A stretch of 64,000 nt of DNA from contig NZ_CP062163.1 of NCBI RefSeq assembly GCF_014844095.1, positions 4,807,501 through 4,871,500 of the forward strand, given 5' to 3'. The DNA is from Brevibacillus sp. JNUCC-41. Lineage in GTDB: Bacteria; Bacillota; Bacilli; Bacillales; DSM-1321. Made by a program: the position numbers and the translations under genes. This document shows positions 25,909-34,510 of this stretch, piece by piece (the stretch's first letter is position 1; each line of letters starts with the position of its first letter). Below the pieces are notes generated by a model that worked only from the letters and a program-made list of their open reading frames with translations, was not told the DNA's origin and made no database searches.

Positions 25909-26826
25909 ATGAAACAAGCAGATTGCATTATTATTGGTGGAGGGATAGCCGGTATTCAGGCAGCCATCCAGCTCGGAAGATATAAACATGATATTATCGT
26001 CATTGATTCTGCTCAAGGCCGATCTTCCATTGCCAAGGCTTACCATAACATTCTTGGATGGCCTGATGGGGTAAGCGGCAAACAATTAAGGACGCTTGGC
26101 AGGCAGCACGCTGAAAAATTCGGTGTCGAATTCCTGGATGATACAGTGAAATCTCTTGAAAAAAAGCAGGACAAGTTTTTTATCCGAACAAAGAATGACA
26201 TGGATTATGAAGCCAAAATGATTTTTCTTGGTACTGGCATTACTGATAACATTCCTCCAATCAAAAACATTTATCCGACCCTTGGGACATCCACATATAT
26301 ATGCCCTGATTGTGATGGGTATGAGATCATGGATAAGCAAACCGTTGTCATCGGAGGCGGAAATGCGGGAGCGGGCATGGCGCTTACTCTATTATATTGG
26401 TCAAAAGATATCATTTACGTAAATCATTCGAGAACAAGAATTGATGATGAGTATAGGGAAAAGTTAAAGGAAAATCAGATTCCTGTAATTGAAGAGGAAG
26501 TTTGTGAAGTTCATATTAATGCCAAACAGCAGTTGAAAGCCGTTCAATTAACATCCGGTAAAATAATCGAAGCTGAAAAAGCATTCACGGCATTTAAAGG
26601 TAACAAACTTAATAATGAGCTAGCCTTGCAATTAGGTGTGCAAGTAAATGAAAACAATCATGTGGTGATTCATCCACGGACTAAAGAAACGAATATTAAA
26701 GGAGTCTGGGCAGGCGGCGACCTCGTTGCCCATTCCGAACAAGTCACCATTTCGATGGGGGATGGCACCCAAGCAGCGATATGGATTCATAAAAGGCTGT
26801 TAGGCCAGCCACTTCCATACGATTGA
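25909..26826 (+). CDS. TrxB-like FAD/NAD(P) oxidoreductase with CPDC centre
   Basis: About 305 residues of the low-molecular-weight thioredoxin reductase fold: FAD motif GGGIAG (10-15), dithiol CPDC at Cys132/Cys135 where thioredoxin reductase has CATC, NAD(P) motif GGGNAGAGMA, and a C-terminal GVWAGGDL. It should move electrons from NAD(P)H to a disulfide partner, but no thioredoxin gene is adjacent, so the partner is unknown. ATG 25909 follows GGCGGTGA. It is separated from the HxlR gene by a terminator. Confidence 0.85.
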   Translation: MKQADCIIIGGGIAGIQAAIQLGRYKHDIIVIDSAQGRSSIAKAYHNILGWPDGVSGKQLRTLGRQHAEKFGVEFLDDTVKSLEKKQDKFFIRTKNDMDYEAKMIFLGTGITDNIPPIKNIYPTLGTSTYICPDCDGYEIMDKQTVVIGGGNAGAGMALTLLYWSKDIIYVNHSRTRIDDEYREKLKENQIPVIEEEVCEVHINAKQQLKAVQLTSGKIIEAEKAFTAFKGNKLNNELALQLGVQVNENNHVVIHPRTKETNIKGVWAGGDLVAHSEQVTISMGDGTQAAIWIHKRLLGQPLPYD

Positions 26827-26845
26827 CAACCTGATGGAAAAACAC

Positions 26846-26874
26846 AAGGCGACCTGTCCACCAGGCCGCCTTTT
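26846..26874 (+). terminator. terminator of the TrxB-like gene
   Basis: AAGGCG-CCTG / CAGG-CGCCTT stem followed by TTTT. Confidence 0.75.
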
Positions 26875-26919
26875 ACATTGGTATTTATAAAGTTTTCCAC
26901 GTTAGCCTTCCATACACAT

Positions 26920-27066
26920 CTATATTCGATTCCTTCCCTTAAAAACTTTAACCAAAATGAGAATGACCGCAATGATAAGCAAGATATGTATAAATCCTGC
27001 AGCCACTTTAAAGACTAAACCAAGAACCCATAATAATAATATTATACCAATAATTGTCCAAATCAT
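26920..27066 (-). CDS. Small membrane protein (lmo0937/DUF5670 type)
   Basis: 48 residues with two closely spaced hydrophobic segments (IIGIILLLWVLGLVF and IHILLIIAVILIL) and a basic tail KGRNRI. The start is ATG 27066 after GAAGGAGGATTATC. Length and pattern fit the short lmo0937-type membrane protein family, whose function is unknown. Confidence 0.75.
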   Translation of the reverse strand: MIWTIIGIILLLWVLGLVFKVAAGFIHILLIIAVILILVKVFKGRNRI

Positions 27067-27320
27067 GATAATCCTCCTTCTTCCCTTCTTTAAATGATTT
27101 TTTATTAATAAGAAGCTACAACGAAATTTTTTGCTTACATTTAAATTACCCATATCTTTCTGTAACAAACCCTCACCCTATTTTTTACATAAAACTGTAA
27201 ATGCTGTAAATGATAATAAAGAAATAAGGAATCTTCCATATTGAAAAACATCCACCATCAGGAAGAGACTTACAAGCTTTATAGGTACCGCAAAAATCAA
27301 TTAGAAGGAGTCGTTCATTC

Positions 27321-27641
27321 ATGAAAAAGTTTTTAGTCATCTGTCTAACAGCCTGTTCCCTGTTCTTGGTTAACCTGAATCATCCGGCTGCACAGGAAAA
27401 TAAAGTAAAACAGGAAAGTGTCCAATTCACTGAAGCCCAAAAATCGGAAATCGCTAAGATCCAAAAGCAGATACTCGCTGACAAAAAGCTATTGATCGAA
27501 AAATATGTCGAGTATGGCGCTCTCTCGAAAGAAGAAGCAAATAAAATGGTTTCACATTTTGAAGAACATTATAAAATGATGGAAGAACATAATTTCCAAA
27601 TTCCGCCGCACCTCCCACATGCTCGGCACATGCATAAGTAA
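27321..27641 (+). CDS. Secreted YckD-like DUF2680 protein
   Basis: 106 residues with a signal peptide (MKKFLVICLTACSLFLVN, cleavage likely near AAQ). The mature part is a charged helix pair: FTEAQKSEIAKIQKQILADK, then KYVEYGALSKEEA and HFEEHYKMME, as in YckD. The end is His-rich (PPHLPHARHMHK). Function unknown. GAAGGAG precedes the ATG. Confidence 0.75.
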   Translation: MKKFLVICLTACSLFLVNLNHPAAQENKVKQESVQFTEAQKSEIAKIQKQILADKKLLIEKYVEYGALSKEEANKMVSHFEEHYKMMEEHNFQIPPHLPHARHMHK

Positions 27642-27667
27642 TTGTATGTTTTTTGCCTATATAGCCT

Positions 27668-27702
27668 AATAATCCGACCTGATGAATAGGCCGGATTATT
27701 TT
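27668..27702 (+). terminator. terminator of the YckD-like gene
   Basis: AATAATCCG-CCT / AGG-CGGATTATT stem, T-run. Confidence 0.8.
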
Positions 27703-27810
27703 CATTCTTTTGTCCTTGATAAATAAACATTACGCGTTTACCATTTACTAAAGGATTTATATTTCTCTTTAGCGAAATACATAACTATGAGAAATGAAAG
27801 GGTGAAAAGG

Positions 27811-29784
27811 ATGAACAAAATAGGCATTACAGCAAGAGACTTATTTCACTTGAAATCAGTAACCGATCCAAAGCTATCCCCGGATGGCAGCATGGCGATT
27901 TATGTCCAAACCAGAATAGATGAAAAAACGGAAAAATACATTTCCAATCTGTATATGTTCAGCCTGATTACGAATGAAACTAAGCAATGGACGTTTGGGG
28001 ATAATCGTGATACATCACCAGCCTGGTCCCCCGACGGCAAGCATATCGCCTTCATATCGGACAGATCAGGTAAAAAACAAGTTCACATTATTGGGAGCAT
28101 TGGTGGGGAAGCTCGACAGCTGACACATTTCGTTAACGGCGTAACAAAGCCTATTTGGTCTCCTTGTTCCACAAAGTTGCTGCTTTCAACCGGTTTAAAG
28201 GTGGGCGAAAACCTTAATACGGTTAAGGAAAATGATTTGTCCAAAGAAGTTCATAGGTATGACCGTATTAAGTATAAATGGGATGGGAGAGGCTATTTTG
28301 ATCAGTTATATCAGCAGCTGGTTATAGTAGGAATTTTTAAGGGAGATTCCACATTGCTAACAGAAAACAATATTGATCATCATCCGAATGCATGGTCCCC
28401 AGACGGACAGCATATTGCCTTCATAAGCGGAGATGCAGAAAGAAGTGATGATGAACTTTTTTCCGATATTTTCATCATGGAACTAGAAACGAAAGCTTTA
28501 GAGAAGATAACGGATGGCAAAGGTTTCTTTAGAGATCCGAAATGGTCACCAAATGGTGAATATCTATCATTCATTGGCCATAATAAAGAATTTGCCGGTG
28601 CCACCTTTTCAAATATCTGGTTATATTCCATATTCGATCAAACGACTCAGTGTTTGACCGATGGATGGGACGTCCAAATTGGAGATTCCGCAATTGGGGA
28701 TTTCCAAATCGGAGCTGTCGACCCAGGTATCTTATGGACAAACGATAGCCAAGGCTTTTATTTTTTAATAAGCGATTACGGAAATACCGGAGTTTATTAT
28801 GGTTCCATTGAAGGAGCCATGTATCCATCGATCCTTGACCCGCAGCATATATACGGCCTGACTATAGATCCCCAAAGCCATCGTGCTGTCGTGGCCATAA
28901 GTACACCTGTTCATCCCGGGAATCTCTTTGCTTATAACCTTACCAATGGCGATAAGAAACAAATCAGTTTTGTTAATGAGGATTTTTTGAAGGATAAACA
29001 TTTGTCCATGGCTGAACCCATTACATTTCCATCTGTTGATGGACTTACCATTCACGGCTGGCTCATGAGACCGACTGATTTTAAAAGTAATCAAAAATAT
29101 CCGCTCATTTTAGAAATCCACGGCGGTCCGCATATGATGTATGCCAATACATATGTTCATGAATTCCAGACCTTGGCTAATGAAGGGTATACTGTTTTGT
29201 TCACTAACCCGCGCGGAAGTGTTGGATATGGCCAAGATTTCGTAAATGCCTGCCGGGGCGATTATGGAGGCATGGATTATAAGGACTTAATGGCTGGAGT
29301 TGATCACGTTTTAGCTACGTATGATTTTATTCAGCATGAAGATTTAGGTGTATCCGGAGGAAGTTATGGAGGGTTCATGACAAATTGGATCATCGGACAA
29401 ACCAACCGCTTTAAAGCCGCTGTGACTCAGCGTTGCATCAGTAACTGGCTAAGTTTTTATGGTGTCAGCGACATTGGTTATTATTTTACAGAGTGGGAAG
29501 TAGGCGGCGATATCGTTAACTCTGCTGAAAAATTATGGCAGCACTCTCCTTTAAAATATGTTTCCAATGTGAATACCCCTTTACTTTTACTTCACGGTGA
29601 AAAGGATTTCCGATGTCCCATTGAACAGAGCGAGCAATTTTTTGTCGCTTTAAAACGGCAAAAAAAAGAAGCAGTGCTTGTTTCATTCCCAGATGAAACT
29701 CACGAAGTATCCCGAAGCGGATCTCCAAAAATGCGCCTGCAACATGTTGAGGAAATCAAAGGATGGTTCAATAAGTATCTTTAA
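27811..29784 (+). CDS. yuxL: S9-family serine peptidase (YuxL-like acylaminoacyl peptidase)
   Basis: About 657 residues. An N-terminal beta-propeller carries repeated WSPDG-type blades (SPAWSPDGKHIAFISD, KWSPNGEYLSFIG). A C-terminal alpha/beta-hydrolase domain follows, with nucleophile GGSYGG, Asp in HGEKDFRCP and His in DETHEVSR. It removes acylated or unblocked N-terminal residues from short peptides in the cytoplasm. ATG 27811 follows AAAGGGTGAAAAGG. Monocistronic, with a perfect terminator. Confidence 0.93.
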   Translation: MNKIGITARDLFHLKSVTDPKLSPDGSMAIYVQTRIDEKTEKYISNLYMFSLITNETKQWTFGDNRDTSPAWSPDGKHIAFISDRSGKKQVHIIGSIGGEARQLTHFVNGVTKPIWSPCSTKLLLSTGLKVGENLNTVKENDLSKEVHRYDRIKYKWDGRGYFDQLYQQLVIVGIFKGDSTLLTENNIDHHPNAWSPDGQHIAFISGDAERSDDELFSDIFIMELETKALEKITDGKGFFRDPKWSPNGEYLSFIGHNKEFAGATFSNIWLYSIFDQTTQCLTDGWDVQIGDSAIGDFQIGAVDPGILWTNDSQGFYFLISDYGNTGVYYGSIEGAMYPSILDPQHIYGLTIDPQSHRAVVAISTPVHPGNLFAYNLTNGDKKQISFVNEDFLKDKHLSMAEPITFPSVDGLTIHGWLMRPTDFKSNQKYPLILEIHGGPHMMYANTYVHEFQTLANEGYTVLFTNPRGSVGYGQDFVNACRGDYGGMDYKDLMAGVDHVLATYDFIQHEDLGVSGGSYGGFMTNWIIGQTNRFKAAVTQRCISNWLSFYGVSDIGYYFTEWEVGGDIVNSAEKLWQHSPLKYVSNVNTPLLLLHGEKDFRCPIEQSEQFFVALKRQKKEAVLVSFPDETHEVSRSGSPKMRLQHVEEIKGWFNKYL

Positions 29785-29826
29785 AAACAAAACTCTGTTA
29801 GCAAAAGCTAACAGAGTTTTGTTTTT
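29784..29826. terminator. bidirectional terminator
   Basis: Perfect stem ACAAAACTCTGTTAGC / GCTAACAGAGTTTTGT between convergent genes. Confidence 0.9.
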
Positions 29827-30256
29827 AGTGTTGAATTTGGTCCCTGTCTTCGGAAATTGAACTTAAAGCATTTCCCGCCATTGAATTTGTCTGATGGTGT
29901 ACAGCAAGATCACCTAATGCCACGACTCCCACCAGCTTGTCATTCTCAATGATAGGGAGCCTTCTGATTTGCTCGGTAGCCATTAACTCTTCAGCTTCCT
30001 CCACTGACATACCTGGCGTGCCTGTTACAAGGTTCGTGGAAATGACATCAGTAATTCTAGTTGAATTCGGCTTTTTCTCTGCCACACAGCGAATGACGAT
30101 ATCCCTGTCCGTGATGACACCAATTAAATGGTTATTCTCCAAAACAGGAATGACACCAACATCATCATTCTTCATTTTGACTGCTGCTTCATATATATTA
30201 TCTTCCGCAGTGCAACAATTCACGTCTGTTGTCATGATATCTCTTAATGTAGTCAC
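29825..30256 (-). CDS. yhcV: Tandem CBS-domain protein (YhcV-like)
   Basis: 143 residues, two CBS modules (about 1-60 and 70-125) that usually bind adenine nucleotides. It contains ITDRDIVIR and VVALGDLAVHH, nearly as in B. subtilis YhcV. Start GTG 30256 follows GGAGGGATATCC; the longer frame to 30319 has no ribosome site. The partner it regulates is unknown. Confidence 0.85.
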   Translation of the reverse strand: MTTLRDIMTTDVNCCTAEDNIYEAAVKMKNDDVGVIPVLENNHLIGVITDRDIVIRCVAEKKPNSTRITDVISTNLVTGTPGMSVEEAEELMATEQIRRLPIIENDKLVGVVALGDLAVHHQTNSMAGNALSSISEDRDQIQH

Positions 30257-30335
30257 GGATATCCCTCCATTTTCATAAGTTGCTTGTTTATTTTTGACTT
30301 CTGAAGAGAAATTATTCATGAAACATGTTCATGTT

Positions 30336-31172
30336 TCATTCCACATATTTCCCATGGTCCGGCTTAGCTAATGAATCGAATTCCTTTGCAAGCTTTGATA
30401 AACCCATTTCCAGCTCATGCCCTTCAACAGGATACCCGTGCCCCGTTATGGCAACAGCCGGCTTCATACTTTCCAATAACTTTACAGATTCTTTTGCAGC
30501 CTCCCAATCGGTTGTCAAATACCGCGGTGGGCCTGCTATTTCTTTCTCCTGAGTGATGACCTTGTATAGTGAATCTTGCCTGACATTCACAAAAGCATCT
30601 CCAGCAATCAAACTTCGGTCACTATCACGGAAAAGTGAAATATGTCCTTTTGAATGGCCAGGAGTGTGAACCCATTTCCAATCACGAAGTCCGGGAACAC
30701 TATGATCATCAGGCAATGGCTGAACTTTTTCATCAAGGTTGATTCCCTCATTCGGAAATATCCATGAAATTTTTGCGACCATCCCTCCTTCAACAGTAGG
30801 GTCCGGATGGGGGTAATCTTCCTGTCCCGTTAAATAAGGCATTTCTTTTATATGGGCATAAACTGGAACTCCCCAATGCTCCATTAACTCAATCAGTGCT
30901 CCAACATGATCGAAATGTCCATGTGTCAAAATAATGGCAGCAGGTGGATTTTGCGGTCCATATATTTCTTCAGCAGTTTTCTTTATTACCTCTGCTGAGC
31001 GTGGCATCCCTGCATCTATCAATACCCATTGATCATCTTTGGGTGACCCTACAAATATTACATTAACGATTTGGACGGACAGACAATATATATCCTCATT
31101 TATTTTCTGTACATCACCATTGGAGACTGAAGTCATTGGCATGAATTTTTTATTCAAATGATTATCATCCAT
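30336..31172 (-). CDS. Metallo-beta-lactamase-fold hydrolase
   Basis: 278 residues. The metal motif THGHFDHVGAL (HxHxDH), a third His in HTPGHSKGHISL and Asp in AGDAF give the di-zinc/iron site, with the last His in GHGYPVEG. It is close to glyoxalase II-like and quorum-lactonase-like MBL proteins; the substrate cannot be told. TAGGAGGATTATAA precedes the ATG. Monocistronic. Confidence 0.88.
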   Translation of the reverse strand: MDDNHLNKKFMPMTSVSNGDVQKINEDIYCLSVQIVNVIFVGSPKDDQWVLIDAGMPRSAEVIKKTAEEIYGPQNPPAAIILTHGHFDHVGALIELMEHWGVPVYAHIKEMPYLTGQEDYPHPDPTVEGGMVAKISWIFPNEGINLDEKVQPLPDDHSVPGLRDWKWVHTPGHSKGHISLFRDSDRSLIAGDAFVNVRQDSLYKVITQEKEIAGPPRYLTTDWEAAKESVKLLESMKPAVAITGHGYPVEGHELEMGLSKLAKEFDSLAKPDHGKYVE

Positions 31173-31233
31173 TTATAATCCTCCTAATTTTGAACATTCT
31201 TTTTTAAAAGGATACCCTGTACAAGAAAATAAA

Positions 31234-31263
31234 AAACAACCTATTATTTATATAGGCTGTTTC
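31234..31263 (-). terminator. Distal terminator copy flanking element C
   Basis: AAACAACCTAT / ATAGGCTGTTT hairpin with a T-rich tail (TTTTTTATTTT) on the minus strand. The same 30 bp recurs at 31449-31478 (26 of 30 identical). Confidence 0.7.
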
Positions 31264-31448
31264 AGACAGAAGACAAATTCAAAGTAAAAAGCGAGTTTGC
31301 CTTCTGTTTTTTCATTTTTAAAAATGAAGATGATTTCAGAAATCCGCTCGCTTTCCGCCGGGGGTCTCGGCTAGCCATTAAACCGATTCTTCTTTTGAAA
31401 TCCGGTTCGGGGTGCGACACTTCCGGAAGCCCTTTTGTCAACAAACTG
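31264..31448 (-). repeat. Composite intergenic element, copy C
   Basis: Reverse orientation. The 5' end (near 31448) reads AGTTTGTTGACAAAAGGGCT, the core has GCTAGCCGAGACCCC and GGCGGAAAGCGAG, and the 3' hairpin (CAGAAGGCAAACTCG against GAATTTGTCTTCTG) ends in TCTGTCTGAAAC. It fills the gap between the ABC permease and MBL genes. Confidence 0.78.
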
Positions 31449-31478
31449 AAACATCCAATAATCTATATAGGCTGTTTC
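31449..31478 (-). repeat. Proximal duplicate of the terminator hairpin
   Basis: 26/30 identity to 31234-31263. It begins right at the permease stop and lacks a T-run because element C follows. Confidence 0.7.
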
Positions 31479-32459
31479 TCAGAATACATCCCTCCGGGTA
31501 AACACTGTAAAAGATACAATTAAAGCAAGAGCCCACCAAACGAGCAAGGTAATGACAGATGATAATAAAGTCATCCCTTCTATCGGTGGAGCCGTGCCGC
31601 TAATATAAGCGGTCAACTTCAAATTCACCATAAAGAAATACTTCGCTGATTCCCATGATGAAACCATATTGTTCAATATAGCCCCGGAAATTAATGCAGC
31701 CAGCATGATGCCCATGCCTGCAGGAGTGCTCCTTACTAAAACCGAAAGCATGAAAGAAAGAGTCCCTACAACAACCGCCACCAGCCAGACAAGTCCCAAA
31801 TCCATCAATAGGAATTTCCATTGTTCAACTAACCTTACTTGACTGACATCTACATCAGCACCATTCAATTCAAATCCCGTTATTATGGGGGCCCCCCAGC
31901 CTTGGTACCCGAAAACGATTCCTGATAAAAGGTAAGACAATAAGGCTGTCATCGCCACGATAATCGAAACCGATAATAATAATGTTACATATTTGCTCAA
32001 TAAGATTTTCCAGCGCTCCACTGGCCTTGTCAACAGAAGTTTGATCGTGCCTTGTCCATTTTCGGAAGAAACCAAATCACTGGCCACAATCATGATCAAC
32101 AGCGGAATGAACAAATCAATTGCATTTTCCAAAAACATGCGTGTAAAAGTAGCTGCGCCTGGTTCTGAGGGATTAATATCATGATCGAGATAATATTGCT
32201 GCTGCTTCAGACTTACTTGCAGCTGTTCACGCCACTCATCCAGCATCCTATTCGAGCCCAACCGATTTTGAGTATCAATGATTTGCTGCTGAAGAGCCGC
32301 ACGCCAATCATCAGTTCCCAACTTCTCCCGTTGCTCTTCCACTTGTTTGTATTGGGCATATGTAAACATCAACACTAAAATTCCAACGATAATACCGATT
32401 ATGATCAGCCGTTTTTTTGCCAACATCTTCATCATTTCATTTTGGACCAATTTATTCAA
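31479..32459 (-). CDS. ABC-2 type permease
   Basis: About 326 residues: one N-terminal helix (IIIGIIVGILVLMFTYA), a long charged extracytoplasmic loop (about 45-100, VEEQREKLG to LKQQQYYLDH), then five hydrophobic segments. It works with the ATPase just upstream. TTG 32459, behind GGAGGTG, overlaps the ATPase stop by eight bases; a GTG at 32477 is the alternative. The substrate is unknown; export or lipid/peptide resistance is typical. Confidence 0.87.
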   Translation of the reverse strand: MNKLVQNEMMKMLAKKRLIIIGIIVGILVLMFTYAQYKQVEEQREKLGTDDWRAALQQQIIDTQNRLGSNRMLDEWREQLQVSLKQQQYYLDHDINPSEPGAATFTRMFLENAIDLFIPLLIMIVASDLVSSENGQGTIKLLLTRPVERWKILLSKYVTLLLSVSIIVAMTALLSYLLSGIVFGYQGWGAPIITGFELNGADVDVSQVRLVEQWKFLLMDLGLVWLVAVVVGTLSFMLSVLVRSTPAGMGIMLAALISGAILNNMVSSWESAKYFFMVNLKLTAYISGTAPPIEGMTLLSSVITLLVWWALALIVSFTVFTRRDVF

Positions 32460-33366
32460 TGCCTGCACCTCCGACACCGGTAACTTGTAAAAACAACTCT
32501 TCCAATCCTGGGAGCTTTCGATTCATTTCATGCACCCTCACCCCTGCTTGGTTAAGTGCTGCATTCCATTCAGGCGTTTCGGATTCATCATAAGCTGTAA
32601 TGATATATTTTTGATCTAAGGTAATATCGGTGAAGCGGCTAAGAATTTCCGCTCCCTTTTGAATAGGTTCCACCCGCCAAATTATCCGCTCCTGCTGGGA
32701 TAATAAGCTTTCCACTGTATCCGTTTTAATAATTTCCCCGCCTTTAATAATTGCGACCCGGTCACAAAGTTGCTGTATTTCACCTAATAAGTGTGAGGAA
32801 ACCAGCACACTCATACCCTTTTCTTCAGCCAGCTTCCTGATGAATTGTCGCATTTCACGGATTCCGGCAGGATCTAGACCGTTAGTCGGTTCATCCAATA
32901 TTAATAGCTTAGGACTGTTCAGCATTGCCTGCGCGATTCCTAAACGCTGCCTCATACCTAACGAATAGGTCTTCACTTTATCGTGAATTCTTGCTTGCAG
33001 ACCGACGAGTTCAACAACCTCGATCATTCTTGTTTCATCGACTTCAGGTAACATTCTTGCAAAGTGGAGTAAATTATCCCACCCACTCAAAAATGGATAT
33101 AATTCTGGATTTTCAACGATGCAGCCCATTTGCTTCATGGCCTTCGTAAATTCCTGACGAACATCATAACCGCATATATGGATGGAACCCGAGGATGGCT
33201 TAATCAATCCGACCAACATGCGGATTGTCGTCGTCTTACCTGCCCCATTCGGTCCTAAAAAGCCGAAAACCTCACCTTCATTCAACTCAAAATCTATTCC
33301 TTTAATAATTTCCCGTTTGCCAATCTTTTTTCTCAATTCCCTAACAGACAATGTCACCTGTTTCAT
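32452..33366 (-). CDS. ABC transporter ATPase subunit
   Basis: About 304 residues with Walker A GPNGAGKTT, Q-loop VENPELYPFLSG, a degenerate signature YSLGMRQRLG, Walker B LLILDEPTNGLD and H-loop SSHLL. The C-terminal 80 residues are the extension of drug/bacitracin-type ABC-2 ATPases. ATG 33366 forms an ATGA overlap with the SGNH gene upstream, so the three genes are one operon. Confidence 0.94.
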   Translation of the reverse strand: MKQVTLSVRELRKKIGKREIIKGIDFELNEGEVFGFLGPNGAGKTTTIRMLVGLIKPSSGSIHICGYDVRQEFTKAMKQMGCIVENPELYPFLSGWDNLLHFARMLPEVDETRMIEVVELVGLQARIHDKVKTYSLGMRQRLGIAQAMLNSPKLLILDEPTNGLDPAGIREMRQFIRKLAEEKGMSVLVSSHLLGEIQQLCDRVAIIKGGEIIKTDTVESLLSQQERIIWRVEPIQKGAEILSRFTDITLDQKYIITAYDESETPEWNAALNQAGVRVHEMNRKLPGLEELFLQVTGVGGAGIE

Positions 33367-34154
33367 CGTTCCACATCCTCCCATTTTATTAAAGGAGCAA
33401 CTCTATCAGCAATTAAACGATACCCTTTCTTATTAGGGTGAAAATTGTCCGAATACAAATACTCATTTACCGACAATTGAAATAAATCGAATGTTGGAAC
33501 AAAAATTGCATTTTCATAATGAGCCACGACTTCCGCCGTTGCATTATTCCAGTCCCGTACGATGCGGTTCGTATCTATGTCTTTATCCAAATCTATAAAT
33601 GGATTATACAGACCAAGTAACAAAATAGTAGCTGAATCATTGACTTTATTTATATCTTTAAAAATTTCATGTAAATTTCCCAAGAAATTCTTTTGTGAAA
33701 CGGATATAGCTTCATGATCATATTCAAGCAGGGTCTGCCCTTTTTGAAATAAATCGTTCCCCCCGATTGTAACTAAAATAACATCAGCTGCCTGGATTTG
33801 GCGCTTAACTTCCGGTTGTTTCACTTGCTGCACCAATTCTTTAGACACTTGTCCATTAATTCCGAGGTTATGAATGATTGGTTTTCTTTTATATTGACTC
33901 TTCAACTCTTCAACAACAAGTCCAACATAGCCTTTGCCTGTTTCATCACCTGTGCCACGTGTTAATGAATCGCCTAATGCCAATACCGTAAAATCAGCAG
34001 GAAGGTCACTTTTAATGGGGGTTTCTTCAATTACTTCCATATCGGACGTTCCTTTTCCATAATGGTCCATCATCGCCCATCCTAGGCAAAATACAAAGAA
34101 CAGGCTGATTAGGGCTGATACGATGGTAGTAGCTAACACTTTTGGTTTACTCAA
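33363..34154 (-). CDS. Membrane-anchored SGNH/GDSL hydrolase
   Basis: About 263 residues: an N-terminal signal anchor (VLATTIVSALISLFFVFCLGWAM within 5-30), then block I GDSLTRG, block III GGND and block V SDNFHPN (Asp-x2-His). It is an extracellular esterase or lipase-like enzyme, possibly acting on cell-wall acyl groups or lipids. It heads an operon with the ABC ATPase and permease by four-base overlap. TTG 34154 follows AAGGGTG; GTG 34160 is the alternative. Confidence 0.88.
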   Translation of the reverse strand: MSKPKVLATTIVSALISLFFVFCLGWAMMDHYGKGTSDMEVIEETPIKSDLPADFTVLALGDSLTRGTGDETGKGYVGLVVEELKSQYKRKPIIHNLGINGQVSKELVQQVKQPEVKRQIQAADVILVTIGGNDLFQKGQTLLEYDHEAISVSQKNFLGNLHEIFKDINKVNDSATILLLGLYNPFIDLDKDIDTNRIVRDWNNATAEVVAHYENAIFVPTFDLFQLSVNEYLYSDNFHPNKKGYRLIADRVAPLIKWEDVER

Positions 34155-34510
34155 AAACACTCACCCTTCCATTCATTCTCTATCTTCCATTAAATCATAT
34201 TATTTCCAAAAATAAAAAAACGTTTACTTATGGATAACTTATCAAAAAAATAAAGGCAGAATGGGACATATGTATTCCCTTTCTGCCTTTTTGAATGACT
34301 GTTTAATCGATTCCTGACCCTTCACGTAAGTCCCTTTGATTTTGTCTACTCCCTTTTGACTTGAGACATGATGCCACGCACTAAAGAAGGCACTCGGGGG
34401 TCGCTAGTGATGAGAAATGAACAGTTGTTAATGCAGCCCTAGACCTGAGTTTTGCATGCCCACTTCAATTGAAATCATTTATGATCTTCCTTATTAGAAC
34501 TGTTCACTCA
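34155..34510. other. Gap of 356 bases
   Basis: Holds the SGNH promoter region, a hairpin terminator (34252-34290) and a stretch with words loosely like the composite elements (GTAGACAAAATC in reverse, GGCACTCGGGGGTC). It is too decayed to call a copy. Confidence 0.35.
34252..34290 (-). terminator. terminator downstream of the MFS gene
   Basis: AAAGGCAGA-GGGA / TCCC-TCTGCCTTT stem with T7 on the minus strand. Confidence 0.7.

Noticed and set aside
34320-34420. Possible sixth composite element
   Set aside because: Shares only short words (GTAGACAAAATC, CACTCGGGGGTC) and the part order does not match; could be chance.
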